64,000 bases of DNA from Lysobacterales bacterium (GCA_022841325.1 JALHRS010000004.1:21011-85010); one strand, 5' to 3'. Counted from the first letter of the stretch, positions 43,974 to 53,571 are shown. Notes: generated from the letters alone by a model not told the origin. Made by a program: numbers and translations.

Positions 43974-46900
43974 CTACCTCAGCGGCCGCAGCGGCATCCA
44001 GCCGGTGCCGCGCACCAGCGCCTGCCAGGCGAGCTTGATCCAGCCGATCAGGGCCGAGGCCAGCCACAGGGCGAAGGCCAGCATCAGCAGCTTGTAGCTC
44101 CACATCGGCAGGCTGATGGCGCTGGCGGTGGGCAGGGCGCCGCTGCTGCGGTCGGCCAGCCAGGCCAGCTGGCCGTAGCTGCCGGCGCCGCCGGCGATGT
44201 GCATGTCGGGTGCACCCAGCAGTCCGGCCGGTATGGCCAGCACCAGCGCGCCGAAGGCGCCGACGCTGAGCCCGGCCAGCGTCAGCTGGGCGAGATCGAA
44301 GCGCCATTTGCCGAGGCTGCCGGGCAGGTAACGCTGGCGTGCATCGAGGGCGATGAAAGTCACGGCCACCAGCAGCAAAGGGCCGTAACTCAGGGTCGAG
44401 AAGCCCAGCGCCAGCAGCATCCAGGAGCGTACCGGCAGCAGCGCCCGGCCGCTGCGGCCCAGCGCCCAGCCAATGGCCAGCAGCACCAGCAGGCTCGACC
44501 AGTACAGCACCGCCGGGCCCACCGGCGGCCCGGACAGGCGCAGGATCCAGCGATCGCTGGGCAGTGCCAGGGCCAGGGTGATGTTGGCGGCGTCCAGGCC
44601 CAGATCCAGCTCGGGCGTGGACTCCATCAGGCCTACGCCCTGGTCCTCGCGCCAGCTCAGGCTCAGCTGCTGCGGTCCGGGCTTGATCGGCAGGCTGAGC
44701 ACGCCGTTCTCGGGGCGCAGGTTGAGCGTGCGCCCGTCGATGCTCAGACTCAGCAGTTCGGCATCAGCTGGGAGCTTCAGCGACTGGCTGCCGCCCTGGG
44801 TGGCTCGCAGCGACACATTCAGGCTGTGACTGCGACTGCGCGCGCCGACGCTGCTGCTGAGCTGGACCAGATCGGCCACCACGGTGGCGCCGGGCACGGC
44901 GGCGGGACGACCGACGGTCAGCGTCAGCTGCTCGCCCGGCAGCGGGTGGAATTCATGCACCCAGACCTCGTTCTCATCGATGCCGTCCTCGGGCTCGACC
45001 ACCGGCACACCGGCCGTCTGCAGCGACAGACTGGGGCCCACCGTCACCCGCCAGACTTCGGCGCGGTCATCCAGATTCGGCGCCGTCAGGGTCAGACTGT
45101 CGGCGCGCGCCAGGCGCGATTCGATGATGCTGAGCTGGCTGCCCGGCTGCAGCGTGATCTCGGCACTGCCGTGGTCGATGCGCAGATCCGGATCGGAGGG
45201 TTGTTCGCCCTCGAGCAGTGGCACACGCACACTGAAGCCACCGCTGGCCGGCGCAAAGCGTTCGACCTGGGTGCTGACTGTCCAGTCCAGATCCAGTCGG
45301 ATTTCCCTCACCACGCGGACGAAGGGCTTCACCGGCACTCGCGCCGGTGCCGAGTCGGTACTCACTTCTGCGGGCGCTTCGCGCACCAGTTCCAGACGTT
45401 CGGCCAGCAGCCGCCCGTCGCGCAGGCCGACCACACTCCAGCCTGGCGCCGCGGCCTCCACGCGCGCTGCCGGCATCTCGAAATCCAGTGCCACGCGATC
45501 GGCGCGCACCCGCGCCTGCAAACGTAGCCGATGCACACCGCGCGGGACCGCCAGCCAGACCGCGCTGTTGCCGCTCATGGCCACCGTCGGTGCCGGCTGG
45601 CCATCGATGCGCAACTGCACGTCGGACAGCGCATTGTCATCCAGCGGCAGCGGCACCAGCACCTGTGCGGCCGCATGCACGTCAACCTCGAGGGTCAACC
45701 GATCCTGCTCGATGCCGAGTTGGGCGGCTGCCAGTCGGGCACATGCCGGGGCGCATTCGGGCGCTTCGGTCAGGCGCTGCTTGAGGCTGGCGAGCATCTC
45801 GGTGTCGGGAATGTCGCTGGCCCCGGCGATGCCGCTGACGCCGAGCAGCAACAGACCGGTCGTCAGCGTGCCCGGGCGCCGCAGCGCACCTTGCAAGGGC
45901 CGCAGCAACAGCCAGGCAATCAGGGCGATGGCCGCGACCAGCAACCAGCGCCACAGGGCCGTCAACCAGGGTGGCGACAGCCACAGGCGGAGCTGCTGGG
46001 CACTGTCCACGGGGCCGTCAAAGCCCAGGTCCACGCGCATCCAGCTCCAGCTTGGACGGCCAACGCCGGCCTGGACCACGGCGTCCTTGGCGTAGCGCTC
46101 CAGATTCTCGACACGCTTGATCCGGCTGCCAGTGACCTGGACCTGCTCCAGCGACATCTTGCGCGCAGGTTCCTGATTGGCCTGGTCGTAGGCGTTGGGC
46201 GCCGGCGGCGCTGGCGGCGCCATCGGCATGGGTTCGGCATCGCTGACCATCTGCGCCACCTGCGGTGCCATCGCCTGATTGGCGTAGCCGGCCGAATTGT
46301 CGCTGTAGACGCCGCCACGGCCGCCATCCGCCAGCTGCGGATGCAGCGCGTAGCGGGCCTGGCTGGTGGCGAAGGGCAGCGCGATCGAGACCAGGACCAG
46401 CGCCGCCAGCGCCGATGCCAGCACCAGTGCCTGTCGCAGCCGCCCGACCTCCAGTGACTTCGAGGCCAGCAACAACAGCAGCAGCACGATCAGGCTGTAG
46501 CGCGGGGCGCCGGCTTCGTGGGCGCCGAGCACCGCCAGCAGCGCCACCGCGGCGGCCAGTGGCAGACCACCGAGGCGCCAGCCGATGACCACGGCAAAGG
46601 CGGCAATGAACACGGCGTAGATGTTCCAGCGCTCTGCCCACGCTTGCGGCGCGCGATCGACGCCACCGGCGTAGAGCAAACGATAGCCGGGCGGCAGATT
46701 CAGGGTGGTGGTGAGCGCGTCCAGGCGCTCACTCCAGCCACTGGCGGGCAGCACGGCGGCATAGTCCATCCGCGCGCTGGTTTCGACATCGAGCGCGGGG
46801 TATCTCACCTCGATACCTCGATCACCGTTGGCCGCGGTCGTCACCAGCAGCCCTTCGCCGCGCTCGCTGGCCGACAGCAGCGTGTACGGAGCGGCCAGAT

Positions 46901-48032
46901 CCAGGCGGAATCCCTGGCGCATGCGGCCTGCGATCTGGTCCTGCACGGTGTAACCGGCGCCATCGAAATCCAGCCACAGCTGGCGTCGCAGGGTCAGTCG
47001 ATTGGCGTCATCGCCGAGGCCGCGACTGCGCTCGGTCAGCGTGAGCGCATCGCCACTGGCGATGGCGAAGCTGGGGTACTGACGCCAGCCCTCGGGCACC
47101 TCGGCCTGCGCCGGATCAATCGGGGCAGCGCCGCTGACCTCGACCACGCGCAGCTGGTTCTCAGCGGCAAAACTCCAGATCTCCTGTTCCGGCCAGTCCG
47201 CGCCTGGAAACTCGAAGCTGAGGCTGTCGCCCGGCGTTGTGGCCCGTGCGCTCAGTTGCAGCGTGAAATTGCCGGCCGTGGCCTGCACCCGCAGGATGCG
47301 CCCGGACTCGACGACGACCGGCAGGTCGCCGTCCACGCGCATCAACGCATAGCCCTCGGGCCAGGCCGGGCCCAGTCTCAGCTCGCGGGCCTTGCCGGCC
47401 ACGTGCAGCTCGATGCGGGTCTGCAGCTGCTGCGGAATCAGGTCGCGCCAGAGCCGGTGCACGGTGAAATGGAGGGCATCGCTCTCGGTGGTGCGCTCGG
47501 CGCGCTGCAGCCACAGCACCTGACCCTCGCGATTGAGCGGAAACACCGGCTGGCCGGCCACGATCAGCGACAGCAGTCGCTGTGTCGTCGGGACTCTCAG
47601 CGATTCCGGCTGTGCCGACAGGTCCAGCGTGTAGGCCAGTGCATGGCTGCCCGGCATCAGCCACACCTGAGCCTCCGAGCCGCGTGCCTCGACGATGCCG
47701 GGTTTGCCGTCCACCGTCAGCGATTCCGGCGGCGCCTGGTCGGCGCTGATCAGGGCCACATAGCCGGGTGCGTACACCTGCACCTCGACGCTGATCTCGG
47801 CGCGACCCCCGGCAATGCGGATGCTGGCCGGGCCCGAGAGCACGCAGGCGTGATTCGGTGCCTGGCCCGGCGGAACCTGAGCCCAGAACGGACATTGCCG
47901 GTAGTCCTCGCCGTGCAGCACCCAGGCTTCCCAGCCGCGCAGCGGTTCCGGCACTGCCGGCGATGTCGCCGCCCATGCCGATGACCCGATCGACCCGAAC
48001 AGCAGCAGCAGCCAGCAGACGCGCAGGGACAT
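43974..48032 (-). CDS. Giant polytopic membrane protein, unknown function, with VTGSRI motif
   Basis: The gene encodes 1353 residues, starting with a signal-like segment (MSLRVCWLLLLFGSIGSSAWA); an ATG at 48143 would add an unlikely Arg-rich leader. Residues about 25-490 form a large periplasmic beta-rich domain. Several membrane segments follow (about 495-590; IYAVFIAAFAVVIGW onward). A Pro/Ala-rich stretch then carries SLEQVQVTGSRIKR (about 625-638), the plug-start motif usually seen in TonB-dependent receptors of this order. Two more membrane segments precede a second large periplasmic domain (about 790-1180). At the C-terminus are about five membrane segments. I do not recognise the family. 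The terminator at 48235 separates it from the upstream exported protein, so it has its own promoter. Confidence 0.8.
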   Translation of the reverse strand: MSLRVCWLLLLFGSIGSSAWAATSPAVPEPLRGWEAWVLHGEDYRQCPFWAQVPPGQAPNHACVLSGPASIRIAGGRAEISVEVQVYAPGYVALISADQAPPESLTVDGKPGIVEARGSEAQVWLMPGSHALAYTLDLSAQPESLRVPTTQRLLSLIVAGQPVFPLNREGQVLWLQRAERTTESDALHFTVHRLWRDLIPQQLQTRIELHVAGKARELRLGPAWPEGYALMRVDGDLPVVVESGRILRVQATAGNFTLQLSARATTPGDSLSFEFPGADWPEQEIWSFAAENQLRVVEVSGAAPIDPAQAEVPEGWRQYPSFAIASGDALTLTERSRGLGDDANRLTLRRQLWLDFDGAGYTVQDQIAGRMRQGFRLDLAAPYTLLSASERGEGLLVTTAANGDRGIEVRYPALDVETSARMDYAAVLPASGWSERLDALTTTLNLPPGYRLLYAGGVDRAPQAWAERWNIYAVFIAAFAVVIGWRLGGLPLAAAVALLAVLGAHEAGAPRYSLIVLLLLLLASKSLEVGRLRQALVLASALAALVLVSIALPFATSQARYALHPQLADGGRGGVYSDNSAGYANQAMAPQVAQMVSDAEPMPMAPPAPPAPNAYDQANQEPARKMSLEQVQVTGSRIKRVENLERYAKDAVVQAGVGRPSWSWMRVDLGFDGPVDSAQQLRLWLSPPWLTALWRWLLVAAIALIAWLLLRPLQGALRRPGTLTTGLLLLGVSGIAGASDIPDTEMLASLKQRLTEAPECAPACARLAAAQLGIEQDRLTLEVDVHAAAQVLVPLPLDDNALSDVQLRIDGQPAPTVAMSGNSAVWLAVPRGVHRLRLQARVRADRVALDFEMPAARVEAAAPGWSVVGLRDGRLLAERLELVREAPAEVSTDSAPARVPVKPFVRVVREIRLDLDWTVSTQVERFAPASGGFSVRVPLLEGEQPSDPDLRIDHGSAEITLQPGSQLSIIESRLARADSLTLTAPNLDDRAEVWRVTVGPSLSLQTAGVPVVEPEDGIDENEVWVHEFHPLPGEQLTLTVGRPAAVPGATVVADLVQLSSSVGARSRSHSLNVSLRATQGGSQSLKLPADAELLSLSIDGRTLNLRPENGVLSLPIKPGPQQLSLSWREDQGVGLMESTPELDLGLDAANITLALALPSDRWILRLSGPPVGPAVLYWSSLLVLLAIGWALGRSGRALLPVRSWMLLALGFSTLSYGPLLLVAVTFIALDARQRYLPGSLGKWRFDLAQLTLAGLSVGAFGALVLAIPAGLLGAPDMHIAGGAGSYGQLAWLADRSSGALPTASAISLPMWSYKLLMLAFALWLASALIGWIKLAWQALVRGTGWMPLRPLR

Positions 48033-48121
48033 GTGCAGACTCCGTGACGGACTGCGCCCACTATAAGCCCGTGGCGGCCGCTGGCGCTGCCGGGAATGGC
48101 TCCGGCGGGGCATGTAAAGCA

Positions 48122-48180
48122 TCGCGGATGAATCCGCTCCCACAGACCCTGGCCTCCTGTGGGAGCGGCTTCAGCCGCGA
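48122..48180. repeat. REP-like inverted repeat
   Basis: Arms of 24 bases (48122-48145 and 48157-48180) pair with a few mismatches around an 11-base loop. The core GTGGGAGCGGCTTCAGCCGCG is a typical bacterial REP sequence. A related, perfect pair lies at 53761-53826. Confidence 0.75.
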
Positions 48181-48234
48181 AAGCTCTGTCGCGGACAGCG
48201 CCCGCTCGCCCTCGGGCCCTCATTTGCCTGGCCC

Positions 48235-48265
48235 AAAGAAAAAGGGCGCGGGTTGCCCCGCGCCC
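48235..48265 (-). terminator. Rho-independent terminator for minus-strand gene
   Basis: On the minus strand GGGCGCGGG, loop GCAA, CCCGCGCCC is followed by TTTTTCTTT. It lies 48 bp past the stop of the beta-helix protein gene (48313-50037) and separates it from the downstream membrane-protein gene. Confidence 0.85.
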
Positions 48266-48312
48266 CGAAAGATCCGATCAGTACCGCAGATCGTTCTTTT
48301 TGGAGGTGTTGC

Positions 48313-50037
48313 TCAGCGCAGATCGAAGGTCCAGCCGGCTGCCCAGTTGTCGTCCGCGCTCTGGAAGGCGCCGATGAAGTCGTTGGCGTCGAAGAACTCA
48401 CCCGGCCTGGTCGGCGCGGCGAGACGCACCGCAGCGGCACTGGTCGGGAATGGCGTGGTGCCGGCCAGCGGGGTGGCGCCGGTGCGGTTGTTGGTGCCAG
48501 CCGTGTACCAGGCGCTGATCAGGTACGGATCGGACGCACTGTCTTCGAAGTTGGTGGTGTTGCTGAGATACATGTCGCGCATCTGCAGCTGGGTGCCGAG
48601 AGCGGTCGGGGTGCCGGCATTGGTGAAGGTGGCGCCATCGTTGAAGTTCAGGCCCTCGGCGTTGAAGCCGACCACCAGACCCTTGGCATAGTTGGCGCCC
48701 GAGCCGCGGCGCAGACGGATGCCTTCGTTGCCGCCGGCAGCGCCGATCAGCGTGAAGTTGGAGAGAGTCGGACGGGTGCGCGGCTGCAGGTCGAAGGAAT
48801 TCGGATGGTTATCCGACTCGATGCCGTTGGAGTCCGAACCGATCACGCCAATATCTGGTACCTGGCGGATGTAGGCGTACTGGATGTTGCCCTGGTAGCC
48901 GAGGTCGAAATCGAGGGCGTCGTCTTCGGCACCCTGAATCACCACGTTGCGGATATTGACGGTACCACCGAAGAACTCGATGCCGTCATCCTTGCCGCCG
49001 TAGACCTGGATGTGATTGACGATGGTGCCGCTGCCGACGCCGAGCATGGTGATCGAATTCAGCTCCTCATTCGGACGCACTTCCTGACCGGCGTAGCGCA
49101 CCTGCACGTACTCGAGCACGCCGCTGGAGTCGCCAGTGTTGGTGCCGCCAAACTGCTGGCTGGCGACCGCTTCGAAGGTGCAGGGCGAGCCGTCCTGCGA
49201 AGAGTTGCACGGCGAGTTACCCGCCAGCACCAAGCCTGCCCAGGAGCCGTTCACCGGGGTCGGACCGGTGAACACGATCGGAGCATAGGGCTTGCCGCGA
49301 GCGATGATCTGCGAACCCGGCTGCACCGCCATGTAGCTCAGGGTGGCGCCGCTGCCCGAGATCACGGTGCCCGGCTCGATGATCAGCCGGCCCGGGCCGG
49401 TGTTGCGACCGCTGCCGACCAGCGTCGGACCGTCGATCAGGTAAGTGGCGGCGTTGCTCAGACGCACATCACCGGTGACCGGCGAGGTGATCTTGCAGAC
49501 GCGGTCGACGCCGGCGACGGCGGTGGTGCCGGTCGGGCAGGCGCTGAAGGGCTGGGTGTAGACGCAGGTCTTCGGAACCGTGCCCGGACGGTCAAAGCTG
49601 TAGTTCACGGCCGGCAGCGTGACACCGGCGGCAGGCGTGAAGTTGATGCGCATGTCGGAGCAGGAACCGAAGCTGACGTTGGCCTTGCCCAGCACGGTGC
49701 TGGCCGGGGTCGAGAACGGCGTGCCGAAGGTGCCGCCGGTGAAGCGCAGCACGTCCATGTTGGTCCACGAGAATTCGCCTTCGACCACCGGGGTCTGCGT
49801 GGTCAGCCACAGCGGGTTGCCTGCGGTGTCGTAGCTGAAGATGGTGATGAACAGCACGCCGTTGCCCGGCGTGGTGGGAATGAAATCGACCAGCGCACCA
49901 CGACCGCCCTCGGCGGCGTTGAACCAGGCGCCTTCAAAGGAATCGTTGACGGTCAGGGCAGCATGCGCCTGCGCGCCGATGGCAAGCGCGAGGGCGCCAG
50001 TGAGCAGGGAGCCTTTCAGGCGACGGATTGACAACAT
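48313..50037 (-). CDS. Exported beta-helix protein, candidate partner of the TonB-dependent receptor
   Basis: The gene encodes 574 residues with GAGGT seven bases before the start. A signal peptide ends at QAHA-AL. Residues about 35-140 are a divergent GxWYDP-type domain (GAWFNAAEGGRG; FGSCSDMRINF). From about 195 come right-handed beta-helix rungs: RLIIEPGTVISGSGATL, PIVFTGPTPVNGSWAGLVL, LEYVQVRYAG, then DDGIEFFGGTVNIRNVVIQG, DDALDFDLGYQGNIQYAY. Similar exported beta-helix proteins occur next to TonB-dependent receptors in several Gram-negative groups. Here it lies downstream of the receptor (50404-53571), in the same direction. A role as surface ligand-binding partner is inference. A terminator follows. 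Confidence 0.8.
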   Translation of the reverse strand: MLSIRRLKGSLLTGALALAIGAQAHAALTVNDSFEGAWFNAAEGGRGALVDFIPTTPGNGVLFITIFSYDTAGNPLWLTTQTPVVEGEFSWTNMDVLRFTGGTFGTPFSTPASTVLGKANVSFGSCSDMRINFTPAAGVTLPAVNYSFDRPGTVPKTCVYTQPFSACPTGTTAVAGVDRVCKITSPVTGDVRLSNAATYLIDGPTLVGSGRNTGPGRLIIEPGTVISGSGATLSYMAVQPGSQIIARGKPYAPIVFTGPTPVNGSWAGLVLAGNSPCNSSQDGSPCTFEAVASQQFGGTNTGDSSGVLEYVQVRYAGQEVRPNEELNSITMLGVGSGTIVNHIQVYGGKDDGIEFFGGTVNIRNVVIQGAEDDALDFDLGYQGNIQYAYIRQVPDIGVIGSDSNGIESDNHPNSFDLQPRTRPTLSNFTLIGAAGGNEGIRLRRGSGANYAKGLVVGFNAEGLNFNDGATFTNAGTPTALGTQLQMRDMYLSNTTNFEDSASDPYLISAWYTAGTNNRTGATPLAGTTPFPTSAAAVRLAAPTRPGEFFDANDFIGAFQSADDNWAAGWTFDLR

Positions 50038-50154
50038 GATGACCTCTTCAATGCGTGACGGAATGGAAGCCAGTCGCTGCGCGACCAGGGAGCCTCATGT
50101 TGGGATGGATGTGTGACAGGTTCTTGACTGTGACAAGACCGTTCGATGTCGCGA

Positions 50155-50393
50155 GGGGGCAGGAGAAGCGGGAAACGGGGCAGGGGGCACGGGGCAGGGG
50201 AAGAGCGGCGGGCCGGCAGGGCGGCAGGCGGGCAGGGCGGCGGGGCTCTTGTGGGTCCGGACTTGTCCGGACGCTTTTGCTTCGACCCGCCAGAAGCGTC
50301 CAGACAAGTCTGGACCCACCAAAGCGCCGGCTGAGCCAGCCTTTCCCGTGCCCCGTGCCCCGTGCCCCGTGCCCCGTGCCCCGTGCCCCTTCC
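50155..50393. repeat. Heptamer-bounded palindromic element D
   Basis: The left arm (about 50155-50208) is GGGGCAG/GGGGCAC-type DNA ending GAAGAGCGG. The core 50251-50319 starts GTGGGTCCGGACTTGTCC and ends AGTCTGGACCCAC. Then AGCGCCGGCTG is followed by a CCCCGTG array of about six units (50345-50389). The layout equals element A. The element lies between the receptor gene and the beta-helix gene. Confidence 0.75.
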
Positions 50394-50403
50394 TACACCC
50401 TGC

Positions 50404-53400
50404 TCACCACTTCCACTCGATCGCCAGATTGAGCTCGCGGCCCTTGCGGAATTCGCGGGTGATGCCGTCGCCCTGGGTGAATTCGACCTTGGGGTCGAGC
50501 AGGTTCCTGGCGCGGGCCTTCAGGGTCCAGCCGTTCCACGGCAGGCTCTGCTTGTAGACCAGATCGAGCTGATCGAAGGACTCTTCGTAGATGTCCGGGG
50601 CGCCGAAGGTGCCGACATTGGAAATGCGCCGGCCGAAGCGGTTGAACACCAGCGAGGTCTCGCGACCCGACTCGGGATTGATGTATCCGAGCTGGAAGTT
50701 GGCCACATAGGGCGATTGCCCCTGCAGCGGGCGCTCACGCGTGGTCTGGATGCTGGCCGCCGATCCGAGCTCGATGGTGGAATCGATGTAGGCGTAGTTG
50801 GCCGAGACGTACCAGTTCTCCCAGTGGAAGTCCGGCAGCCATTGCGGATTGGCCCAGGTGCGGTCGCTGAGCATGCCCAGGGTCTTGTAGACATCGAATT
50901 CGATGCCACGCAGCGTGGCGCTCTGGACGTTGACGTAGGTCAGCAGTTCGCCCGTGCCTGGCACCAGCACGCGTTCGATCGGCTGATCGAACTGCTTCAT
51001 GAACAGGCTGGCGGTGAAGCTTTCCGAGTCGGTGAAATAGTATTCCCAGCGCAGATCGTAGTTCTTGATGCTGGTGCTCACCAGATCGGGATTGCCGATG
51101 GTCTCGGTATCCAGCAGCGGGTCGGTGAAGGGCGCCGACGACAGCTCGCGGAAGTCGGGTCGCGACAGGGTCTCGCTGTAGCCCAGCCGGAACTGGTCCC
51201 TCTCGGTGCGCACCCAGGTCAGGCTGGCCGAGGGCAGCAGGTCCTTCTGCTCGATGCGGGCTTCGGTGATGGCGGCGCCCGGCTGATTCGGATCGCCGGT
51301 GGCCACCAGCTGGAAGTTGTCCTCCTGTCGCGCGCCCAGGGTCATGCGCCAATCGCTATGCCAGACCAGATCGACACTGGCATAGAGCGCATCCAGCGAT
51401 TGCTCGGCCACGTAGAAATCGGTGTCGCGGCCGGTCTGGTCGAACTGGAATCCGCCTGGGCCGATGTTCGCCGGGGTGAAGATCTGATCGGGCAACAAGC
51501 GCAGGATCGCCGGATTGCGCGCCAGCGCGCCGACCGGTCTGTAGGCGAATCGCAAAATCCCGGAATCGCGATCGCGGCGCAGCTGCGAGGCGCCGGCACT
51601 GAAGGTCACCGAGCTGTCGTCGGCAAACTGCCAGGGCAGTTTGAGGTTCAGCGCGTACTCTTCGGCGCTGTCATCGAGTTCACTTAACTCGATGCTGTTG
51701 CTGTCGGCCCGCGACGAGAAGCGGTACTCGCCGCTGTTGTTGTCCTGATCGTAGCGATACTGGACATTGGAGGGTGCGTCGCGGCCGGCGCGGGCGTTGG
51801 TCCATTGCCAGTCGACCGTGAGATTGCTCAGGGCCGGGAAGATGTGTTCACCCGAAACCTGCTCGGAGATCAGGAAGTTCTCGGCCCATTCGTTCTGGTA
51901 GAAGCGCGAGCGGTCGCCGGGATCTTCGGTGTAGCCCTCGGTGAAGCGCGCTTCATCGGTGGTCTGCCGCACCAGCACCGTGGTCGACTTGAGCTTGTGG
52001 TTCTCGCCAAACTCGATGCCGGCATTGAAGAAGGCCGACAGTTCGACGTTCTGCTCGCTGCGCAATCGGTCCAGTTCGGCGCCCAGCACCAGCGTGTCCT
52101 GGCCTTCGACGCGGAAGGTGCGACGGGTCTCGGCGCTGGTATCCCACTGGTTGGTGTAGCGCAGCGAGGACAGAAAGCCGACCTTGTTGGTGCCGAACTC
52201 CCAGACATTGCCCAGTGAAGCCGACAGACCCGAGCCTGGCGGCAGCGATTCCGGTGACTGGTTGAAACCGCGCGTGGCAAAGGCCTCGCCAAAGGCTTCA
52301 TATTCGGCCGGTGTGACGCCGCCGGGGTTGAAGGTGGTGCGCGGACGCAGACGACCATCCTGGGCGATGCGATCGGCAATCAGCCCGGGCAGATCGCGAG
52401 TGCCGCCCTCGAAGCCGGTCCAGTCGCTGTCATCGCCGCGATAGCTCAGACCTTCGCTGCCGGTGGTGCCATCGAGATAAACACCGTTGAGCTGGATCTT
52501 GGCAACGAAACCCTCGGGCACGCCGCGGGTGCGCAACTGGATGGTGCCGCCGCCGAATTCACCCGGCATGTCGGCGGTGAAGGTCTTCTGGATGACGATG
52601 CCCTGCAGGATCTCGGTCGGAAACAGGTCCAGTGGGACCACGCGACGGGTCGGATCGGGCGAGGGAATCTGGGCGTTGTTGAGCAGGGTCGAGGAATAGC
52701 GTTCGCCAAGGCCGCGCACGTAGACGAATTTGCCATCGACCAGGGTCAGACCGGTGACGCGGCGCAGCGCGCCGGCGGCATCGGAATCGCCGCTGCGGGC
52801 AATCTGTTCGGCGCCGATGATGTCGGTGACGGCGCTGGAAGTACGCTTCTCCTCGACAAAAGCAGCCAGCGAGCCTTCGACATAAGGCTCGGTCACGACG
52901 AACTCGGCCAGCTCCAGTCCCGCCGGCGTCAGTTCGATGTTGCGTGTCGCCTTGCCCTTGGCCGGGATCTCGACCGCGTCCAGCGTCTGCGAGGCGAAAC
53001 TCGGTGCCAGGATCGATACCGAATAGCTGCCGCCCGGCAGATCGGCCTTGAAGCGGCCTTCGGTGTCGGTGCTCAGATCGATCGGCGTCCCGGCGATGTA
53101 GACCCGCGCGCCCGCGACCGGCTTGCCGTTCTCGGCATTGATGATCTGCCCTTCCAGCGTGCCCGGATCGGCAATGAACTCCTGTTCGGCCAGATCCTGG
53201 CTGGACTGAGCCGAGCTTTCCAGGCTGACGCTGGCCTGGCCGTCGCGCTCGAAATTGATGATCAGTTCGGCAATCTCGCCGGCCTGGGTGGTCAGCGGCA
53301 GCGTCGTGACCACCTGACCCTGGCGCAGGATTTCCAGCTGGTGCTCGCCACTGGCCAGATCCAGGCGCAGCGCGCCGTATTCGTTGGGCTGCTGCTCGAC

Positions 53401-53571
53401 GCCATCCACGCGCAAGCGATAGTCGGCGGTGGGTCCGGCCACGGCATCAAAACCATAGACATCGACCAGCGCGCGCTCCGGCGTCTGCGCCTGCGCCATC
53501 AAGGCGGCGGACAACATCAGCGCCAGCAGGGTGCGGCGCGGCGTCTGGCGATTTCGGGTTGGTTTGCGCAT
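50404..53571 (-). CDS. TonB-dependent outer-membrane receptor with N-terminal carboxypeptidase-regulatory-like domain
   Basis: The gene encodes 1055 residues; the start at 53571 has GAGA upstream, and ATG 53601 would add ten residues. A signal peptide (LLALMLSAALMAQAQT) is followed by a PEGA-like region (about 35-110) and a carboxypeptidase-regulatory-like domain (about 135-215: GQIINAENGKPVAGARVYIAG). A TonB-box-like ELAEFVVTEP (about 220) leads into a plug (SGDSDAAGALRRVTGLTLVD; KFVYVRGLGERY; GEFGGGTIQLRTR). The 22-strand barrel ends in LNLAIEWKW with the terminal aromatic residue. The gene lies downstream of the TonB2/TtpC operon, which probably energises it. The substrate is unknown. Confidence 0.93.
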   Translation of the reverse strand: MRKPTRNRQTPRRTLLALMLSAALMAQAQTPERALVDVYGFDAVAGPTADYRLRVDGVEQQPNEYGALRLDLASGEHQLEILRQGQVVTTLPLTTQAGEIAELIINFERDGQASVSLESSAQSSQDLAEQEFIADPGTLEGQIINAENGKPVAGARVYIAGTPIDLSTDTEGRFKADLPGGSYSVSILAPSFASQTLDAVEIPAKGKATRNIELTPAGLELAEFVVTEPYVEGSLAAFVEEKRTSSAVTDIIGAEQIARSGDSDAAGALRRVTGLTLVDGKFVYVRGLGERYSSTLLNNAQIPSPDPTRRVVPLDLFPTEILQGIVIQKTFTADMPGEFGGGTIQLRTRGVPEGFVAKIQLNGVYLDGTTGSEGLSYRGDDSDWTGFEGGTRDLPGLIADRIAQDGRLRPRTTFNPGGVTPAEYEAFGEAFATRGFNQSPESLPPGSGLSASLGNVWEFGTNKVGFLSSLRYTNQWDTSAETRRTFRVEGQDTLVLGAELDRLRSEQNVELSAFFNAGIEFGENHKLKSTTVLVRQTTDEARFTEGYTEDPGDRSRFYQNEWAENFLISEQVSGEHIFPALSNLTVDWQWTNARAGRDAPSNVQYRYDQDNNSGEYRFSSRADSNSIELSELDDSAEEYALNLKLPWQFADDSSVTFSAGASQLRRDRDSGILRFAYRPVGALARNPAILRLLPDQIFTPANIGPGGFQFDQTGRDTDFYVAEQSLDALYASVDLVWHSDWRMTLGARQEDNFQLVATGDPNQPGAAITEARIEQKDLLPSASLTWVRTERDQFRLGYSETLSRPDFRELSSAPFTDPLLDTETIGNPDLVSTSIKNYDLRWEYYFTDSESFTASLFMKQFDQPIERVLVPGTGELLTYVNVQSATLRGIEFDVYKTLGMLSDRTWANPQWLPDFHWENWYVSANYAYIDSTIELGSAASIQTTRERPLQGQSPYVANFQLGYINPESGRETSLVFNRFGRRISNVGTFGAPDIYEESFDQLDLVYKQSLPWNGWTLKARARNLLDPKVEFTQGDGITREFRKGRELNLAIEWKW

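Noticed and set aside
48253..50031. A 592-codon plus-strand open frame opposite the beta-helix gene.
   Set aside because: The minus strand has a ribosome-binding site, signal peptide and beta-helix rungs; the plus frame has none of these.
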